Source: Maricaulis maris
GTDB taxonomy: Bacteria > Pseudomonadota > Alphaproteobacteria > Caulobacterales > Maricaulaceae
Assembly: GCF_003634045.1 (NCBI RefSeq)
Contig: NZ_RBIM01000007.1
Location: 1-64,000, forward strand
Length of the DNA: 64,000 nucleotides
Reading direction: 5' to 3'
Shown here: positions 7,421 to 16,729 of the stretch, piece by piece
How positions within the stretch are numbered: position 1 is the stretch's first letter
How the letters are laid out: each line of letters begins with the position of its first letter
Notes under the pieces: generated by a model
What the model was told of the DNA's origin: nothing
What the model saw: the letters and a program-made list of their open reading frames with translations, nothing else
The model's database searches: none
Program-made: the position numbers and the translations under genes

Positions 7421-8332
7421 ATGGATTTGAATGACTATTATTATTTCGTCCACGTCGTGGAGAAGCGCGGTTTTGCCCCGGCCGGACGGGCGCTCAATGT
7501 TCCAAAGTCGAGGCTGAGCCGGCATGTGCAACAGTTGGAGGATCGCCTGGGCACGCGATTGATCCAGCGGACCTCCCGCCAGTTTATTGTCACCGATGCC
7601 GGCGAAGCCTTCTATCGCCACGCGCGGACGGCCCTGGATGAAATCGAGGCCGCTGAATCCGCCGTTCGCCGCCGGGCGAATACGCTGTCCGGCACGGTGC
7701 GCCTGTCGTGCTCGGTCGGCGTTGCCCAATTTGCCCTGTGCCGAGCCGTCGCGGACTTCCTGTCGGACAATCCCAAGGTCCGCATCATCCAACAGGTCAC
7801 CAATCGAACGGTCGACCTTGTCGAGTCCGGATTTGACATGGCGATCCGCGGCCATATCGATCCGCTGCCGGATTCAAGCCTGATTCAAAGCCGCCTGGTC
7901 ACGGTGACATGGCGCTTGTTCGCGGGGCACGCCTATCTGGAACAGAATGGCACCCCCTCTCGGCCGGAGGCGCTTGAGGGTCATATCGGGTTGAAGCTGG
8001 GCTGGCGTCCGGAAGTCGGGCACTGGACGCTCAGCAGCCCGCAAGAACCCCAGATCACAATTCCGTTCGAGCCACGGCTTTGCAGCGATGACATGGTCAC
8101 CCTGAAACACGCGGCCGCTGACGGGCTGGGGATTGTCGCACTGCCGGACTATGTCTGCCGCGATCTCGTTGACGCAGGCCTGCTGGTGCCGATTCTGCCA
8201 GATTGGACAGCCGGGGATGCCCGGCTCAGCCTCCTCTTGCCCTCCCGGCGAGGCCTGCCGCCCGCAGTAGAAGCCCTTGCAGGCTTCCTGCGCGAGAATA
8301 TCCAAGAGATCGTGTCGCCGACGGCTGGCTAG
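7421..8332 (+). CDS. LysR-family transcriptional regulator
   Basis: The protein has 303 residues. The N-terminal winged helix-turn-helix spans about residues 1-60 (FAPAGRALNVPKSRLSRHVQ, LEDRLGTRLIQRTSR), followed by the effector-binding domain from about residue 90. It is transcribed divergently from the pirin and YcaC-like genes and is the likely regulator of both, binding the palindrome just upstream of its own start. The inducer is unknown. Confidence 0.93.
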   Translation: MDLNDYYYFVHVVEKRGFAPAGRALNVPKSRLSRHVQQLEDRLGTRLIQRTSRQFIVTDAGEAFYRHARTALDEIEAAESAVRRRANTLSGTVRLSCSVGVAQFALCRAVADFLSDNPKVRIIQQVTNRTVDLVESGFDMAIRGHIDPLPDSSLIQSRLVTVTWRLFAGHAYLEQNGTPSRPEALEGHIGLKLGWRPEVGHWTLSSPQEPQITIPFEPRLCSDDMVTLKHAAADGLGIVALPDYVCRDLVDAGLLVPILPDWTAGDARLSLLLPSRRGLPPAVEALAGFLRENIQEIVSPTAG

Positions 8333-8380
8333 CGCTGCCCGGGCGGCAGTAACTGGTGCCGCGTGCCCCGTTTCCCGGTA

Positions 8381-9868
8381 TCAGACCATGGCCGAGGCGG
8401 CTGTCTGGAGGTTGCGGGTCGCGCTGTCGATGGAGCGGCTGGTCTCTGCAAACTCGGCGATGCCGTCATTGATCGAGGCAACGCCGCTGGCGACCTGCTG
8501 CATGCTGGCGGACAATTCCGAAGTCACTGATGTCTGCTCTTCGGTGGCCCCGGCAACCGAGGTGGTGACTTCGTCGATCTCGCTGATCGTCGCGCTGATC
8601 TGATCGATGGCGCTGACCGCCTGGTCCGTCGAGCTGCGCATGGTCTCGATCTGGTCGGAAATCTTGTCCGTCGCGGAAGCGGCCTGGGTGGCCAATTCCT
8701 TGACCTCGGAGGCGACCACGGCAAAGCCCTTGCCGGCCTCGCCGGCACGGGCAGCCTCGATGGTGGCGTTCAGGGCGAGAAGATTGGTCTGTTCGGAAAT
8801 CCCGTTGATCAGGGCAACCACATCGCCGATCGATTTGGCGCTTTCCGACAGTCCGCCAATGATTTCATTGGTCGCGCGCGCGGTTTCCACGGCATTGGCC
8901 GTCACTTCGGTGACCCGACCCAATTGCTGGGTGATCTCGCCGGCCGCGGCGGCCAGTTCCTCGATTCCGGCGGCGATCTCCTGCACGCCCATACTGGCCT
9001 GCTGGCTGGTGGCCGACATCTCGGTCGAGCGATTGGTCGACTGGGTCACGCTGGCGGCGATGCCGGTTATGTCGCGCTCGACTTCCTGCAGGGCGCTCTC
9101 GCGGGCCTGGCGCTGTTCGACATCGGCGGTGATGTCGGTTGCGAACTTGACCACGCGCATGATCTTGCCGGTCGGATCGAAGATCGGATTATAGCTGCCC
9201 ACGATCCAGACCGTCTTGCCGCCCTTGCCGATGCGGCGAAACTGGTCGGACACGAACTCGCCGGCATTCAGCTTGGCCCACAAACCGCGATACCCATCGG
9301 AATCCCGCGCATCGGCCTCGACAAACATGGCGTGTTTCTGGCCGATGATTTCCGATTTCTCATAGCCCATGGTCGAGAGGAAAGCGGCATTGGCGCTGAT
9401 GATCGTGCCGTCGAGCTCGAATTCGATCACGGCCTGGGTCCGGTCGATGGCCGCAAGCTTGCCCTGTTGGATGAATTGGCAAGTCTTCTCTTCGGTCACA
9501 TCGGTGGCAAACTTGATCACCTTGCGAACGGACCCGTTATCCGCGAAGACCGGATTATAGGTGGCGCGGATCCAGACTTCCGAGCCGTCCTTGCCGAAGC
9601 GTTTGAACTCGTCGGAGACGTGCTCGCCGGCGGCCAACTTGTCCCAGAAGGCGGTATAGGCCTGGCTCGCTGTCTCTTCGGGGGCGACGAAAATCCGGTG
9701 GTGCTGCCCCTTGATCTCGTCCAGTCGATAGCCTGTCAGAGCGAGAAAATTCCGGTTCGCTGTCAGGATATGACCATCCGGCCGAAATTCGATGATCGCC
9801 ATCGATGTGTCCAGGGCAGACATGATGGCCTGGGATTCGGATGAATTCTTGCGAGTGGAGCCAAACAT
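8381..9868 (-). CDS. Soluble methyl-accepting chemotaxis protein with two PAS domains
   Basis: About 495 residues: PAS 1 (about 15-130), PAS 2 (about 135-255), then a coiled signalling domain with the conserved hairpin tip ([20 protein letters not shown]). No transmembrane helix is present, so this is a cytoplasmic receptor sensing an internal cue such as redox or energy state. The two PAS domains are clearly duplicated (both have KFATDVT/KFATDIT ends and a WI..YNP motif). ATG 9880 is an alternative start. No other chemotaxis genes are nearby. Confidence 0.92.
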   Translation of the reverse strand: MFGSTRKNSSESQAIMSALDTSMAIIEFRPDGHILTANRNFLALTGYRLDEIKGQHHRIFVAPEETASQAYTAFWDKLAAGEHVSDEFKRFGKDGSEVWIRATYNPVFADNGSVRKVIKFATDVTEEKTCQFIQQGKLAAIDRTQAVIEFELDGTIISANAAFLSTMGYEKSEIIGQKHAMFVEADARDSDGYRGLWAKLNAGEFVSDQFRRIGKGGKTVWIVGSYNPIFDPTGKIMRVVKFATDITADVEQRQARESALQEVERDITGIAASVTQSTNRSTEMSATSQQASMGVQEIAAGIEELAAAAGEITQQLGRVTEVTANAVETARATNEIIGGLSESAKSIGDVVALINGISEQTNLLALNATIEAARAGEAGKGFAVVASEVKELATQAASATDKISDQIETMRSSTDQAVSAIDQISATISEIDEVTTSVAGATEEQTSVTSELSASMQQVASGVASINDGIAEFAETSRSIDSATRNLQTAASAMV

Positions 9869-10062
9869 CAATACTACCATGTGTTGAGTGGAATGTATTT
9901 ATTTATGCAGGGAATAGGACGTGAAAGGCTTAATCGCGAGTTAATTTTAGGGTTATTATTGTTTCTATACTTATAGATAGGCTTCGATTTTTTGCCATCG
10001 GTGGGTGCGAGTGCGGGGTCGTTCCGGGTTCTGTTATCAAACCGAAATCAGCTGTTCTTGAC

Positions 10063-10884
10063 CTAGACTTTCTGTGCCGCTTCCAGGTCGGCCCAGAATT
10101 CATCCGGCACCACGATCGTGGCTTCCTGTCCGTCGGCTTCGCAATAATGCTCGGCGGCGCGCAACCGGTCGAGGCGGGCGAGGATGACAGCGTGGTGGCC
10201 AAGACTGGCGCTGATGGCTCCGACCGTCGTCGGCCCGGCCATGACGGCGGTGCCGGGCGGTGGGGCCTCGGCGGCGAAGGTGGCGGGCAGGGACCGTTTG
10301 CGGATCGTGCCGCGGCGTTTCATGCGGCTGACGACTTCCTGGCCGATGAAACAGCCCTTCTTCCAGCCAACTCCGCCGAAAGCATCCAGATTGACGTCGG
10401 TGGGGAAGACGTCCGCCTCGCCATAATCGCGTCCGAAGGCGGGCACGCCGGCCTCGATCTCGAGTCGGTCAAGGGCGCGCACTTCGCTGCCGCTCTCTCC
10501 GATGCCGCGATGCACGCGGCCGGCGAGGCGCGGGTCTTCGGCGCTGCCGGGGAAGGGCGAGGTTGACCAGACGGCGATCAGATCACTGTTGAGTACGATC
10601 TCGGCCTTGGCCCGCAGTTTGAACAGGGTCAGCCGCTTCAGCAGCATGTCGGCGGCGGCTGCCGGCACGTCCAGCCAGATCGTTTCGCCGTCGGCGAAGA
10701 CCAGGAAATCGACCATGATCTTGCCCTGCGGCGTCAGCAGGGCACCGGGGCGGCACTGGCCGGCAGTGAGGCCGGTGACATCGGCGGTGATGATCCGCTG
10801 CAGCAGGTCGCGGGCATCGGGACCGGCGACCGACAGGATCTGACGGTCGGGCAGGATGAAGGGCAGGGGGGCGGGCTGGTTCAT
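10063..10884 (-). CDS. ygfZ: Folate-binding protein YgfZ/GcvT-like, iron-sulfur cluster maintenance
   Basis: The 273-residue protein belongs to the YgfZ branch of the GcvT superfamily, which uses folate and helps repair or assemble certain Fe-S enzymes. The diagnostic motif KGCFIGQE (residues 176-183) contains the essential cysteine. The N-terminus (ISVAGPDARDLLQRIITADV type) and the short C-terminal barrel are as expected. It is divergent from the glycosyltransferase gene; the A+T-rich gap at 9881-10062 holds no gene. Confidence 0.9.
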   Translation of the reverse strand: MNQPAPLPFILPDRQILSVAGPDARDLLQRIITADVTGLTAGQCRPGALLTPQGKIMVDFLVFADGETIWLDVPAAAADMLLKRLTLFKLRAKAEIVLNSDLIAVWSTSPFPGSAEDPRLAGRVHRGIGESGSEVRALDRLEIEAGVPAFGRDYGEADVFPTDVNLDAFGGVGWKKGCFIGQEVVSRMKRRGTIRKRSLPATFAAEAPPPGTAVMAGPTTVGAISASLGHHAVILARLDRLRAAEHYCEADGQEATIVVPDEFWADLEAAQKV

Positions 10885-10949
10885 GGTGTCGATATGGCAT
10901 TGCGCCCGTCTCTGGCCAAGCCCTTCGCGGCGCGCTATCTGCGGTGCCC

Positions 10950-11900
10950 ATGCAACGCGTTCTTTTCATCACATCGACCCGTATCGGTGATGCGATCATC
11001 AATTCCGGGGTCCTTGACCATCTCGTGCGGACGCGTCCGGAGGCGCGCTTCACGATTGCCTGTGGTCCGCTCGCCGCCTCGCTTTTCACCGAAACCCCCC
11101 GTCTGGAGCGCATCATCGTGATGCGCAAGAAGAAGGCGGGGCTGCATTGGTGGAATCTCTGGCGCGAAACCGTTGATGTGAAATGGGACCTCGTGGTCGA
11201 TCTGCGCTGTTCGGGAACGGCCTGGTTCCTGCGCGCCAAGGAACGTCGCATTCTCAAACAAAGCGCCGTGCCGGTGCCCAAGGTCGAGGAGGCGGCCAGC
11301 GTGCTGCGGCTCGCACCGGCACCGGACCCGAAACTGCACCTGTCTGACGGCGTACGCGCCGAAGCTGCCGAGCGCGTGCCAGGCGAGGGGCCATACCTCG
11401 CGATCTGCCCGTCGGCCTCGTGGATTTTCAAGGTTTGGCCGGCGGAGAAGTTTGCCGAATTCATCCTCCGCTTCACCGCACCGGACGGGGTCATGCCGCA
11501 CGCCCATGTCGTGATGCTCGGCGGGCCGGGTGACGAGCTGTACGCCCAGCCGATCTATGACGCCCTGCCGGAGATCGAATTCGTCGATCTGCTGGGCCTC
11601 GGTCTGCCGGAAACCGCCGCCTGTCTGGAGCGCTGCCGTCTCTATGTCGGTAATGATAGCGGGCTGATGCATATGGCCGCCGCCGTCGGCACGCCGACGC
11701 TGGGCCTGTTCGGACCGTCGGATGACCGTTGCTATGCGCCCTGGGGCACGCATACCGATGCGGTACGCGGACCGGTGACATTCGAGGAGATCGACAGCGC
11801 CCATGACGACCGCCGCAAGGCATCGACGAGCCTGCTGGCGGACCTCAGCGTGGATAGCGTGTATGATGCCGCCAAGGCGCTTTTTGAGAGGACGAGCTGA
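10950..11900 (+). CDS. Glycosyltransferase family 9 (heptosyltransferase-like)
   Basis: The protein has about 316 residues. The start MQRVLFITSTRIGDAI and the C-terminal donor-site segment (VGNDSGLMHMAAAVGTPTLGLFGPSD) are hallmarks of GT9 enzymes that add heptose or related sugars to lipopolysaccharide core. CPSASWIFKVWP corresponds to the usual G-x-x-x-x-KxWP element. The sugar specificity cannot be read from sequence. It precedes the dihydroorotase gene by 3 bases and is probably co-transcribed. A start 6 bases upstream is also possible. Confidence 0.88.
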   Translation: MQRVLFITSTRIGDAIINSGVLDHLVRTRPEARFTIACGPLAASLFTETPRLERIIVMRKKKAGLHWWNLWRETVDVKWDLVVDLRCSGTAWFLRAKERRILKQSAVPVPKVEEAASVLRLAPAPDPKLHLSDGVRAEAAERVPGEGPYLAICPSASWIFKVWPAEKFAEFILRFTAPDGVMPHAHVVMLGGPGDELYAQPIYDALPEIEFVDLLGLGLPETAACLERCRLYVGNDSGLMHMAAAVGTPTLGLFGPSDDRCYAPWGTHTDAVRGPVTFEEIDSAHDDRRKASTSLLADLSVDSVYDAAKALFERTS

Positions 11901-11903
11901 GCC

Positions 11904-13241
11904 ATGACCCAGACCTTCGACGTAATTCTCAAGGGCGGCGAGATCGTCAATCATGACGGGCGCGGCCATGCCGATATCGGCATCATTGCGGGCAAGACCG
12001 CAGCGATCGGTGACCTGTCGCAAGCGTCGGCCGGCGAAGTGGTCGATTGTTCCGGCCTGATGGTCCTGCCCGGCGTGATCGACAGCCAGGTCCATTTCCG
12101 CGAGCCCGGCATGGAGTGGAAGGAAGACCTGCAATCAGGCTCGCTCTGCGCCGTGATGGGCGGGGTCACCGCCGTGTTCGAAATGCCGAACACCAATCCC
12201 ACCACCACCGTGCCGGACATGCTGACCGACAAGCTGGCCCGGGCGAAAAACCGCATGCATTGCGATCATGCCTTCTATGCCGGCGCGACCAATGAGAATG
12301 CCGACATATTGCCCGAGATGGAGCGCATGCTGGGCTGTTGCGGTGTGAAGGTCTTCATGGGCGCTTCGACCGGTTCGCTTCTGGTGGCGGATGATGAGGG
12401 CGTGGAACGCGTCCTGCGCGCGATCAAGCGCCGTGCGGCCTTCCATTCCGAAGACGAATACCGCCTCGCGGATCGCCGTGGGCTGGCGGTCGAGGGCGAT
12501 TGGACCAGCCACCCGCATGTGCGTGACGCCGAAGCCGCCATCATGTCGACCAAGCGCCTGGTGCGCCTGGCCCGCAAGACCGGCAAGCGCATCCATGTGC
12601 TGCACATCTCCACGGCCGAAGAGATGGACTTCCTCGCCGATCACCGCGACATCGCCTCGGTCGAGGCGACGCCGCAGCATCTGACGCTGGAAGGCCCGGA
12701 GATTTATGAGCGCATCAAGGGCCGGGCGCAGATGAACCCGCCGATGCGCGATGCCCGTCACCGGGCCGGCCTGTGGCGCGGTATCCAGCGGGGCATTGTC
12801 GATGTGATCGGGTCCGACCACGCGCCGCACACGCTGGAAGAAAAGGCCAAGCCCTATCCGCAAAGCCCGTCCGGCATGCCCGGTGTGCAGACCCTGGTGC
12901 CGATCATGCTCGACCATGTGAACGCCGGCCGTTTGACCATTGAACGCTTTGTCGACCTGACCTCGGCCGGCGCCCAGCGCATTTTCGGCATTGCCGGCAA
13001 GGGCCGCATGGCGGTCGGCTGGGATGCCGATTTCACACTGGTCGACATGAAACGCAAAGAGACCATCACCGATGCCTGGTCGGCGTCGAAATCCGGCTGG
13101 ACGCCGTTTGACGGCATGTCGGTGACCGGCTGGCCGGTTGGCACGATCATTCGCGGCCGCTCGGTCATGCGCGACGGCGAGCTGGTCGTCTCCGGCGGCG
13201 GCGAACCAGTGCGCTTCATGGAAGCCCTGCCGCACGACTAG
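11904..13241 (+). CDS. pyrC: Dihydroorotase (class I type) with altered metal motif
   Basis: The 445-residue amidohydrolase should close or open the dihydroorotate ring in pyrimidine synthesis. Family motifs are seen: FREPGMEWKEDL, MPNTNPTTT, VKVFMGASTGSLL with the bridging lysine, VLHISTAEE and GSDHAPHT. The usual first metal pair H-x-H is Q62-V-H64 (DSQVHFREPG), so one metal-binding histidine is replaced. This variant is, from memory, common in alphaproteobacterial dihydroorotases, but it could indicate a one-metal enzyme or a different cyclic amide substrate. It follows the GT9 gene closely and precedes a SulP transporter. Confidence 0.85.
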   Translation: MTQTFDVILKGGEIVNHDGRGHADIGIIAGKTAAIGDLSQASAGEVVDCSGLMVLPGVIDSQVHFREPGMEWKEDLQSGSLCAVMGGVTAVFEMPNTNPTTTVPDMLTDKLARAKNRMHCDHAFYAGATNENADILPEMERMLGCCGVKVFMGASTGSLLVADDEGVERVLRAIKRRAAFHSEDEYRLADRRGLAVEGDWTSHPHVRDAEAAIMSTKRLVRLARKTGKRIHVLHISTAEEMDFLADHRDIASVEATPQHLTLEGPEIYERIKGRAQMNPPMRDARHRAGLWRGIQRGIVDVIGSDHAPHTLEEKAKPYPQSPSGMPGVQTLVPIMLDHVNAGRLTIERFVDLTSAGAQRIFGIAGKGRMAVGWDADFTLVDMKRKETITDAWSASKSGWTPFDGMSVTGWPVGTIIRGRSVMRDGELVVSGGGEPVRFMEALPHD

Positions 13242-13313
13242 AGCCGGACGCTTGCGGCGCTGTGGCGCTGTGGCGCAGTGGCGATGAGGCGGTGGCGGTG
13301 CTAACAGGGCTGC

Positions 13314-14579
13314 ATGCGCCTGCCCAAGCTCCTGACGACGATCCGGACCTATGATCTCGGTCAGTTCACGGCCGACCTGCTTGCCGGGTTGACCGTGGCG
13401 ATGGTCGCGCTGCCGCTCAGCCTTGCCATCGCGATCGCTTCGGGCGCTGACCCGTCCACCGGCCTGGTGACCGCTGTGGTCGCCGGTTTCCTGATCTCCG
13501 CCTTTGGTGGCAGCCGGGTGCAGATCGGCGGGCCGACCGGGGCCTTCATCGTAGTGGTGTTCGGAATCATTGCCGATCACGGCTATGACGGCCTCGTTCT
13601 GGCCACCCTGATGGCCGGCTTCATCCTGCTCGTGGCCGGCTATTTCCGGGCCGGTCGGCTGATAGCCCACATCCCGGAGGCCGTGGTCAATGGTTTCACT
13701 ATCGGCATCGCCATCATCATCGCGACCAGCCAGGTCAAGGACTTCTTCGGACTGAGTCTGGCCCATCTGCCAGCGGATTTCATCGAGACCGTGCCGATGC
13801 TGGCGGGCGCGGCCGACACGCTCAACCTGTCCGCGTTCGGCGTGGCCGCGGTGGCGCTGGTGTGCATCCTGTTGCTGCGCTGGCTGGCGCCGCGCTTTCC
13901 CGGCCTGATCGTCGGATTGGCCGTGGCATCGGGCCTAGTGGTGGTGCTGCACCTGCCGGTCGACACGATCCAGTCGCGTTTTGGCGCCTTGCCGTCCGGC
14001 CTGCCGATGCCGGCCCTGCCGGACATCTCCTGGTCGCGGCTTGTGGCGCTTCTGCCCTCGGCGATCATCATTGCCTTCCTGGCCGGGGTGGAATCCCTGC
14101 TTTCGGCGATGGTCGCGGACCGGATGATTGACGGCAAGCACCGGCCCAATGCCGAACTCACCGCCCAAGGCATTGCCAATATCGGCTCGGCGCTGTTCGG
14201 CGGATTGCCGGCCACCGGTGCAATCGCCCGCACCGCGACCAATGTCCGCGCCGGTGGCAAGACCCCGGTTGCCGGGCTGGTACACGCGCTGGCCCTCTTG
14301 GTGATCATGCTGTTCGCGGCGCCGGCTGCTGGCTACCTGGCCATGCCGGCCCTGGCCGCCCTGTTGATGGTCACGGCCTGGAATATGAGTGAACCGCATC
14401 GCTGGCCGGAATATTGGCGAGCTCCGGTCGGTGATCGCGCCCTGCTTTTCATCACCCTGGTGCTGACTGTCTTTGTCGACCTGACCGTCGCCATCGGGGT
14501 CGGCGTGGCGCTTGGCCTGGCGTTGCGTCTGGGACGGCGCAAGCCCGATGAAAGTGACTGGACGCCGCCCGAACGCTGA
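13314..14579 (+). CDS. SulP-family anion transporter without STAS domain
   Basis: This 421-residue membrane protein has about 11 hydrophobic segments. The N-terminal signature (DLLAGLTVAMVALPLSLAIAIASG) and GSRVQIGGPTGAFIVVV identify the SulP/SLC26 core. It ends right after the last helix (RRKPDESDWTPPER), so the cytoplasmic STAS domain of typical family members is absent. Substrate could be bicarbonate, sulfate or another anion. Being next to dihydroorotase it might supply bicarbonate, but this is only inference. Confidence 0.9.
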   Translation: MRLPKLLTTIRTYDLGQFTADLLAGLTVAMVALPLSLAIAIASGADPSTGLVTAVVAGFLISAFGGSRVQIGGPTGAFIVVVFGIIADHGYDGLVLATLMAGFILLVAGYFRAGRLIAHIPEAVVNGFTIGIAIIIATSQVKDFFGLSLAHLPADFIETVPMLAGAADTLNLSAFGVAAVALVCILLLRWLAPRFPGLIVGLAVASGLVVVLHLPVDTIQSRFGALPSGLPMPALPDISWSRLVALLPSAIIIAFLAGVESLLSAMVADRMIDGKHRPNAELTAQGIANIGSALFGGLPATGAIARTATNVRAGGKTPVAGLVHALALLVIMLFAAPAAGYLAMPALAALLMVTAWNMSEPHRWPEYWRAPVGDRALLFITLVLTVFVDLTVAIGVGVALGLALRLGRRKPDESDWTPPER

Positions 14580-14683
14580 GCATCAACTGGGTGCGGCGAT
14601 GATGAAGCGCTGGATTCTTTGCCGCCAACTCACGACAATCGCGCCAGAATCCAAATCACGCACCTCGCGAGAAGGCTTGTGCC

Positions 14684-15076
14684 ATGACTACCACCATCCT
14701 CACCGCCATCGCCCCGGGCGAGCTGATCGACAAGATCACCATCCTGCGCATCAAGTCCGAACGCATCGACGACGAAGCCAAGTTGAAAAATGTCCGCACC
14801 GAGCTGGCCATTCTCAACGAGACCCTGGCCAGGGACGTGCCGGCCAGCGATGAGCTGTCCCGTCTCGACGCGGCGCTGCAGGCGGTCAATGAAGAGCTCT
14901 GGGTGATCGAGGACGATATCCGTGATTGCGAGCGGGCTGGCGATTTCGGACCGGAATTCATCCGCCTCGCCCGCGCCGTCTATGTCACCAATGACAAGCG
15001 CGCGACGCTCAAGAAGGAGATCAACCTCCTTTTGGGGTCCAATATCGTCGAAGAGAAATCCTACGCCGCCTATTGA
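14684..15076 (+). CDS. DUF6165 family protein
   Basis: The protein has 130 residues and begins with the recognisable pattern APGELIDKITILRIKSERI (residues 10-28), followed by predominantly helical, charged sequence and ending LLGSNIVEEKSYAAY. I recognise this as the DUF6165 family, of unknown function; members often sit near surface polysaccharide genes. It is probably in one operon with the HAD-like gene 78 bases downstream. Confidence 0.78.
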   Translation: MTTTILTAIAPGELIDKITILRIKSERIDDEAKLKNVRTELAILNETLARDVPASDELSRLDAALQAVNEELWVIEDDIRDCERAGDFGPEFIRLARAVYVTNDKRATLKKEINLLLGSNIVEEKSYAAY

Positions 15077-15154
15077 GTTGATTGGCCAGGCTCTGTATGC
15101 GGGCGGGCATCCGGCGGCCCTTCGGGACCGCTGACGTCAAGCAAGGACTGCCTT

Positions 15155-15916
15155 TTGGAACGCCAGAGCTTCTATTTCTTCGATATCGACGAAAACATCC
15201 TCCACCTGCCGACGCGCATTCACCTGCTCAATACGATGACGGGCGAGGAACGGGCGATGCGGCAGCACGAGTATGAGGATATCAAGGCCTATCTCGGCGT
15301 GCCCGGCCTGTGGGAAGACTGGGCCGATCCGCCGGCCCGCGCCTATCGCGAGTTTGCCGACGGCAAGGATCGCAATGGCGAGGAATACCTGTTGCGCGAC
15401 GTCAAACGGGCCATGGACAGCGCCAATTGGCGAGGCCCGTCCTGGGAGATTTTCAAATACGCTGTGCTCAAGCGTCGCCCGGTGGCCATTGTCACCGCGC
15501 GCCAGCATTCGCGCGAGACCATCAAGGCGGCACTGAAACTGATCGTCGATGCCGGCCACTTGCCGGAAGAGCCGAACTATCTGGCCATCTATCCCTGTTC
15601 CAACCCGGAAATCCGCGACGAGCTGGGTCCGCACCTGACCACAGCCGGTCTCAAGCGCCGCGCCATTCGCCAGTGTGTCGAGCAGGGGCTGGAGCAATAT
15701 GGCCGCGATCTGCCGCACTCTTTCGGCATGTCCGATGATGATCTGAAAAATGTCGACCTGATCACCTCGGCCATGCTGGAGGCGAAGCTGGACTATCCCG
15801 ACAAGCGCTTCTTCGTCATCTCCACCAATCGCCGCCGCCATGTGAAAATGGAAATCCTGCCGCCGCACAAGGACGAGGAAAAGCTCCGCGCGGCCGAGGA
15901 TGACTGGTACGGGTGA
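15155..15916 (+). CDS. HAD-like hydrolase of unknown function
   Basis: The protein has 253 residues. The segment FYFFDIDENILHLPTR (residues 6-21) supplies a DxD motif and AIVTAR (residues 110-115) a motif II threonine, suggesting the HAD phosphatase fold. The start is a TTG at 15155 with a CAAGGA site; no in-frame ATG precedes the DxD motif. The first ATG after it would delete the catalytic strand. It follows the DUF6165 gene. The substrate is unknown. Confidence 0.72.
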   Translation: MERQSFYFFDIDENILHLPTRIHLLNTMTGEERAMRQHEYEDIKAYLGVPGLWEDWADPPARAYREFADGKDRNGEEYLLRDVKRAMDSANWRGPSWEIFKYAVLKRRPVAIVTARQHSRETIKAALKLIVDAGHLPEEPNYLAIYPCSNPEIRDELGPHLTTAGLKRRAIRQCVEQGLEQYGRDLPHSFGMSDDDLKNVDLITSAMLEAKLDYPDKRFFVISTNRRRHVKMEILPPHKDEEKLRAAEDDWYG

Positions 15917-16030
15917 GGTGTCGGCGGTCACGCGCCCTGAAATCAACAAACCCTTGTCAACTTGCTTGGCCGGATTCCGTGTATTATCTAGGTGCAGGTC
16001 GGTTTGCAGCAGAACAGGGAGAGCCATGAG

Positions 16031-16153
16031 ATGACTGAGCGCGTCGAACGAGGCTTCCGTTGGGTTGCGAACCATCCCGGTGGGGCCATGTCATGGGCCG
16101 CGAGCATTGGAGCGATCATTTCGCTTGTTCTTGCGCTTGTCGCGTCTGCTTGA
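16031..16153 (+). CDS. Possible 40-residue single-pass membrane peptide
   Basis: The frame runs from ATG at 16031 (behind GGGAGAGCC) to TGA at 16153 and encodes MTERVERGFRWVANHPGGAM followed by a hydrophobic helix ending LVLALVASA. A basic/amphipathic head plus one helix is typical of small inner-membrane proteins. It overlaps the 3' end of the channel gene on the other strand by 38 bases. Only the ribosome site and composition support it. Confidence 0.35.
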   Translation: MTERVERGFRWVANHPGGAMSWAASIGAIISLVLALVASA

Positions 16154-16598
16154 GCAGCTCGCCTGCGGTGCCGACGAGTAATCCAAGGAAAATATAGCCA
16201 AGCAGGGCTTGAGAGGCGGCCAATGCGCGCGCCTCTGCGGATGGAGCCAGATCTCCGTATCCCAGCGTGGTCCAGGTCACCACGGAAAAGTAGATGGCCT
16301 CGTGATAGCTTGGGAATTGACCGGCTTCGGTCTGGGCAAAGCCACTCATTTGGTAGAAGCGGGCGAACACGAAAATTATGACCGTCCCGTGGATCACGAG
16401 CGCGGACAGGGTTCGCAACGGTGACAAGCGGCGCATTTCAAGCATTCCGCCGATAATTGTAGTGAGCGCCAGCAATCCGACGGTGACGGGCAATTGGGCG
16501 CCCGTTTGGAAAACCGTCACCGGCCGCCAGATCGCTGCGGCGAAAATGGCTGTGGATACCAGCAGCGGCAAGAAATAATAGCCATAGACCGCCCGCAC
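16116..16598 (-). CDS. Two-pore-helix type potassium channel (Ion_trans_2)
   Basis: The 160-residue membrane protein has about four hydrophobic segments. The selectivity filter is exact: TTLGYGD at residues 110-116, preceded by the pore helix (SYHEAIYFSVVTW). No RCK/TrkA-N regulatory domain follows; the C-terminus is a short charged tail (KQTRQAQEQAK). It would form a tetrameric potassium channel. Monocistronic. Confidence 0.9.
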   Translation of the reverse strand: MRAVYGYYFLPLLVSTAIFAAAIWRPVTVFQTGAQLPVTVGLLALTTIIGGMLEMRRLSPLRTLSALVIHGTVIIFVFARFYQMSGFAQTEAGQFPSYHEAIYFSVVTWTTLGYGDLAPSAEARALAASQALLGYIFLGLLVGTAGELLKQTRQAQEQAK

Positions 16599-16729
16599 GA
16601 GACCCCCCTGAAAGCGCCACCCGTCGGCATGCTACTTTAGAGGGAGTCGGTTTTCCAGACTATCGAATGGTCCGGTGGCTGGACAAGACGGGAGCAGGCA
16701 TGGCCGGTGCCTGGCTGCCCCCGAAATGC

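Noticed and set aside
12135-13766. Open frame of 543 codons on the minus strand
   Set aside because: It opposes dihydroorotase and the SulP gene; the translation is rich in G, H, R and D with no family motif.
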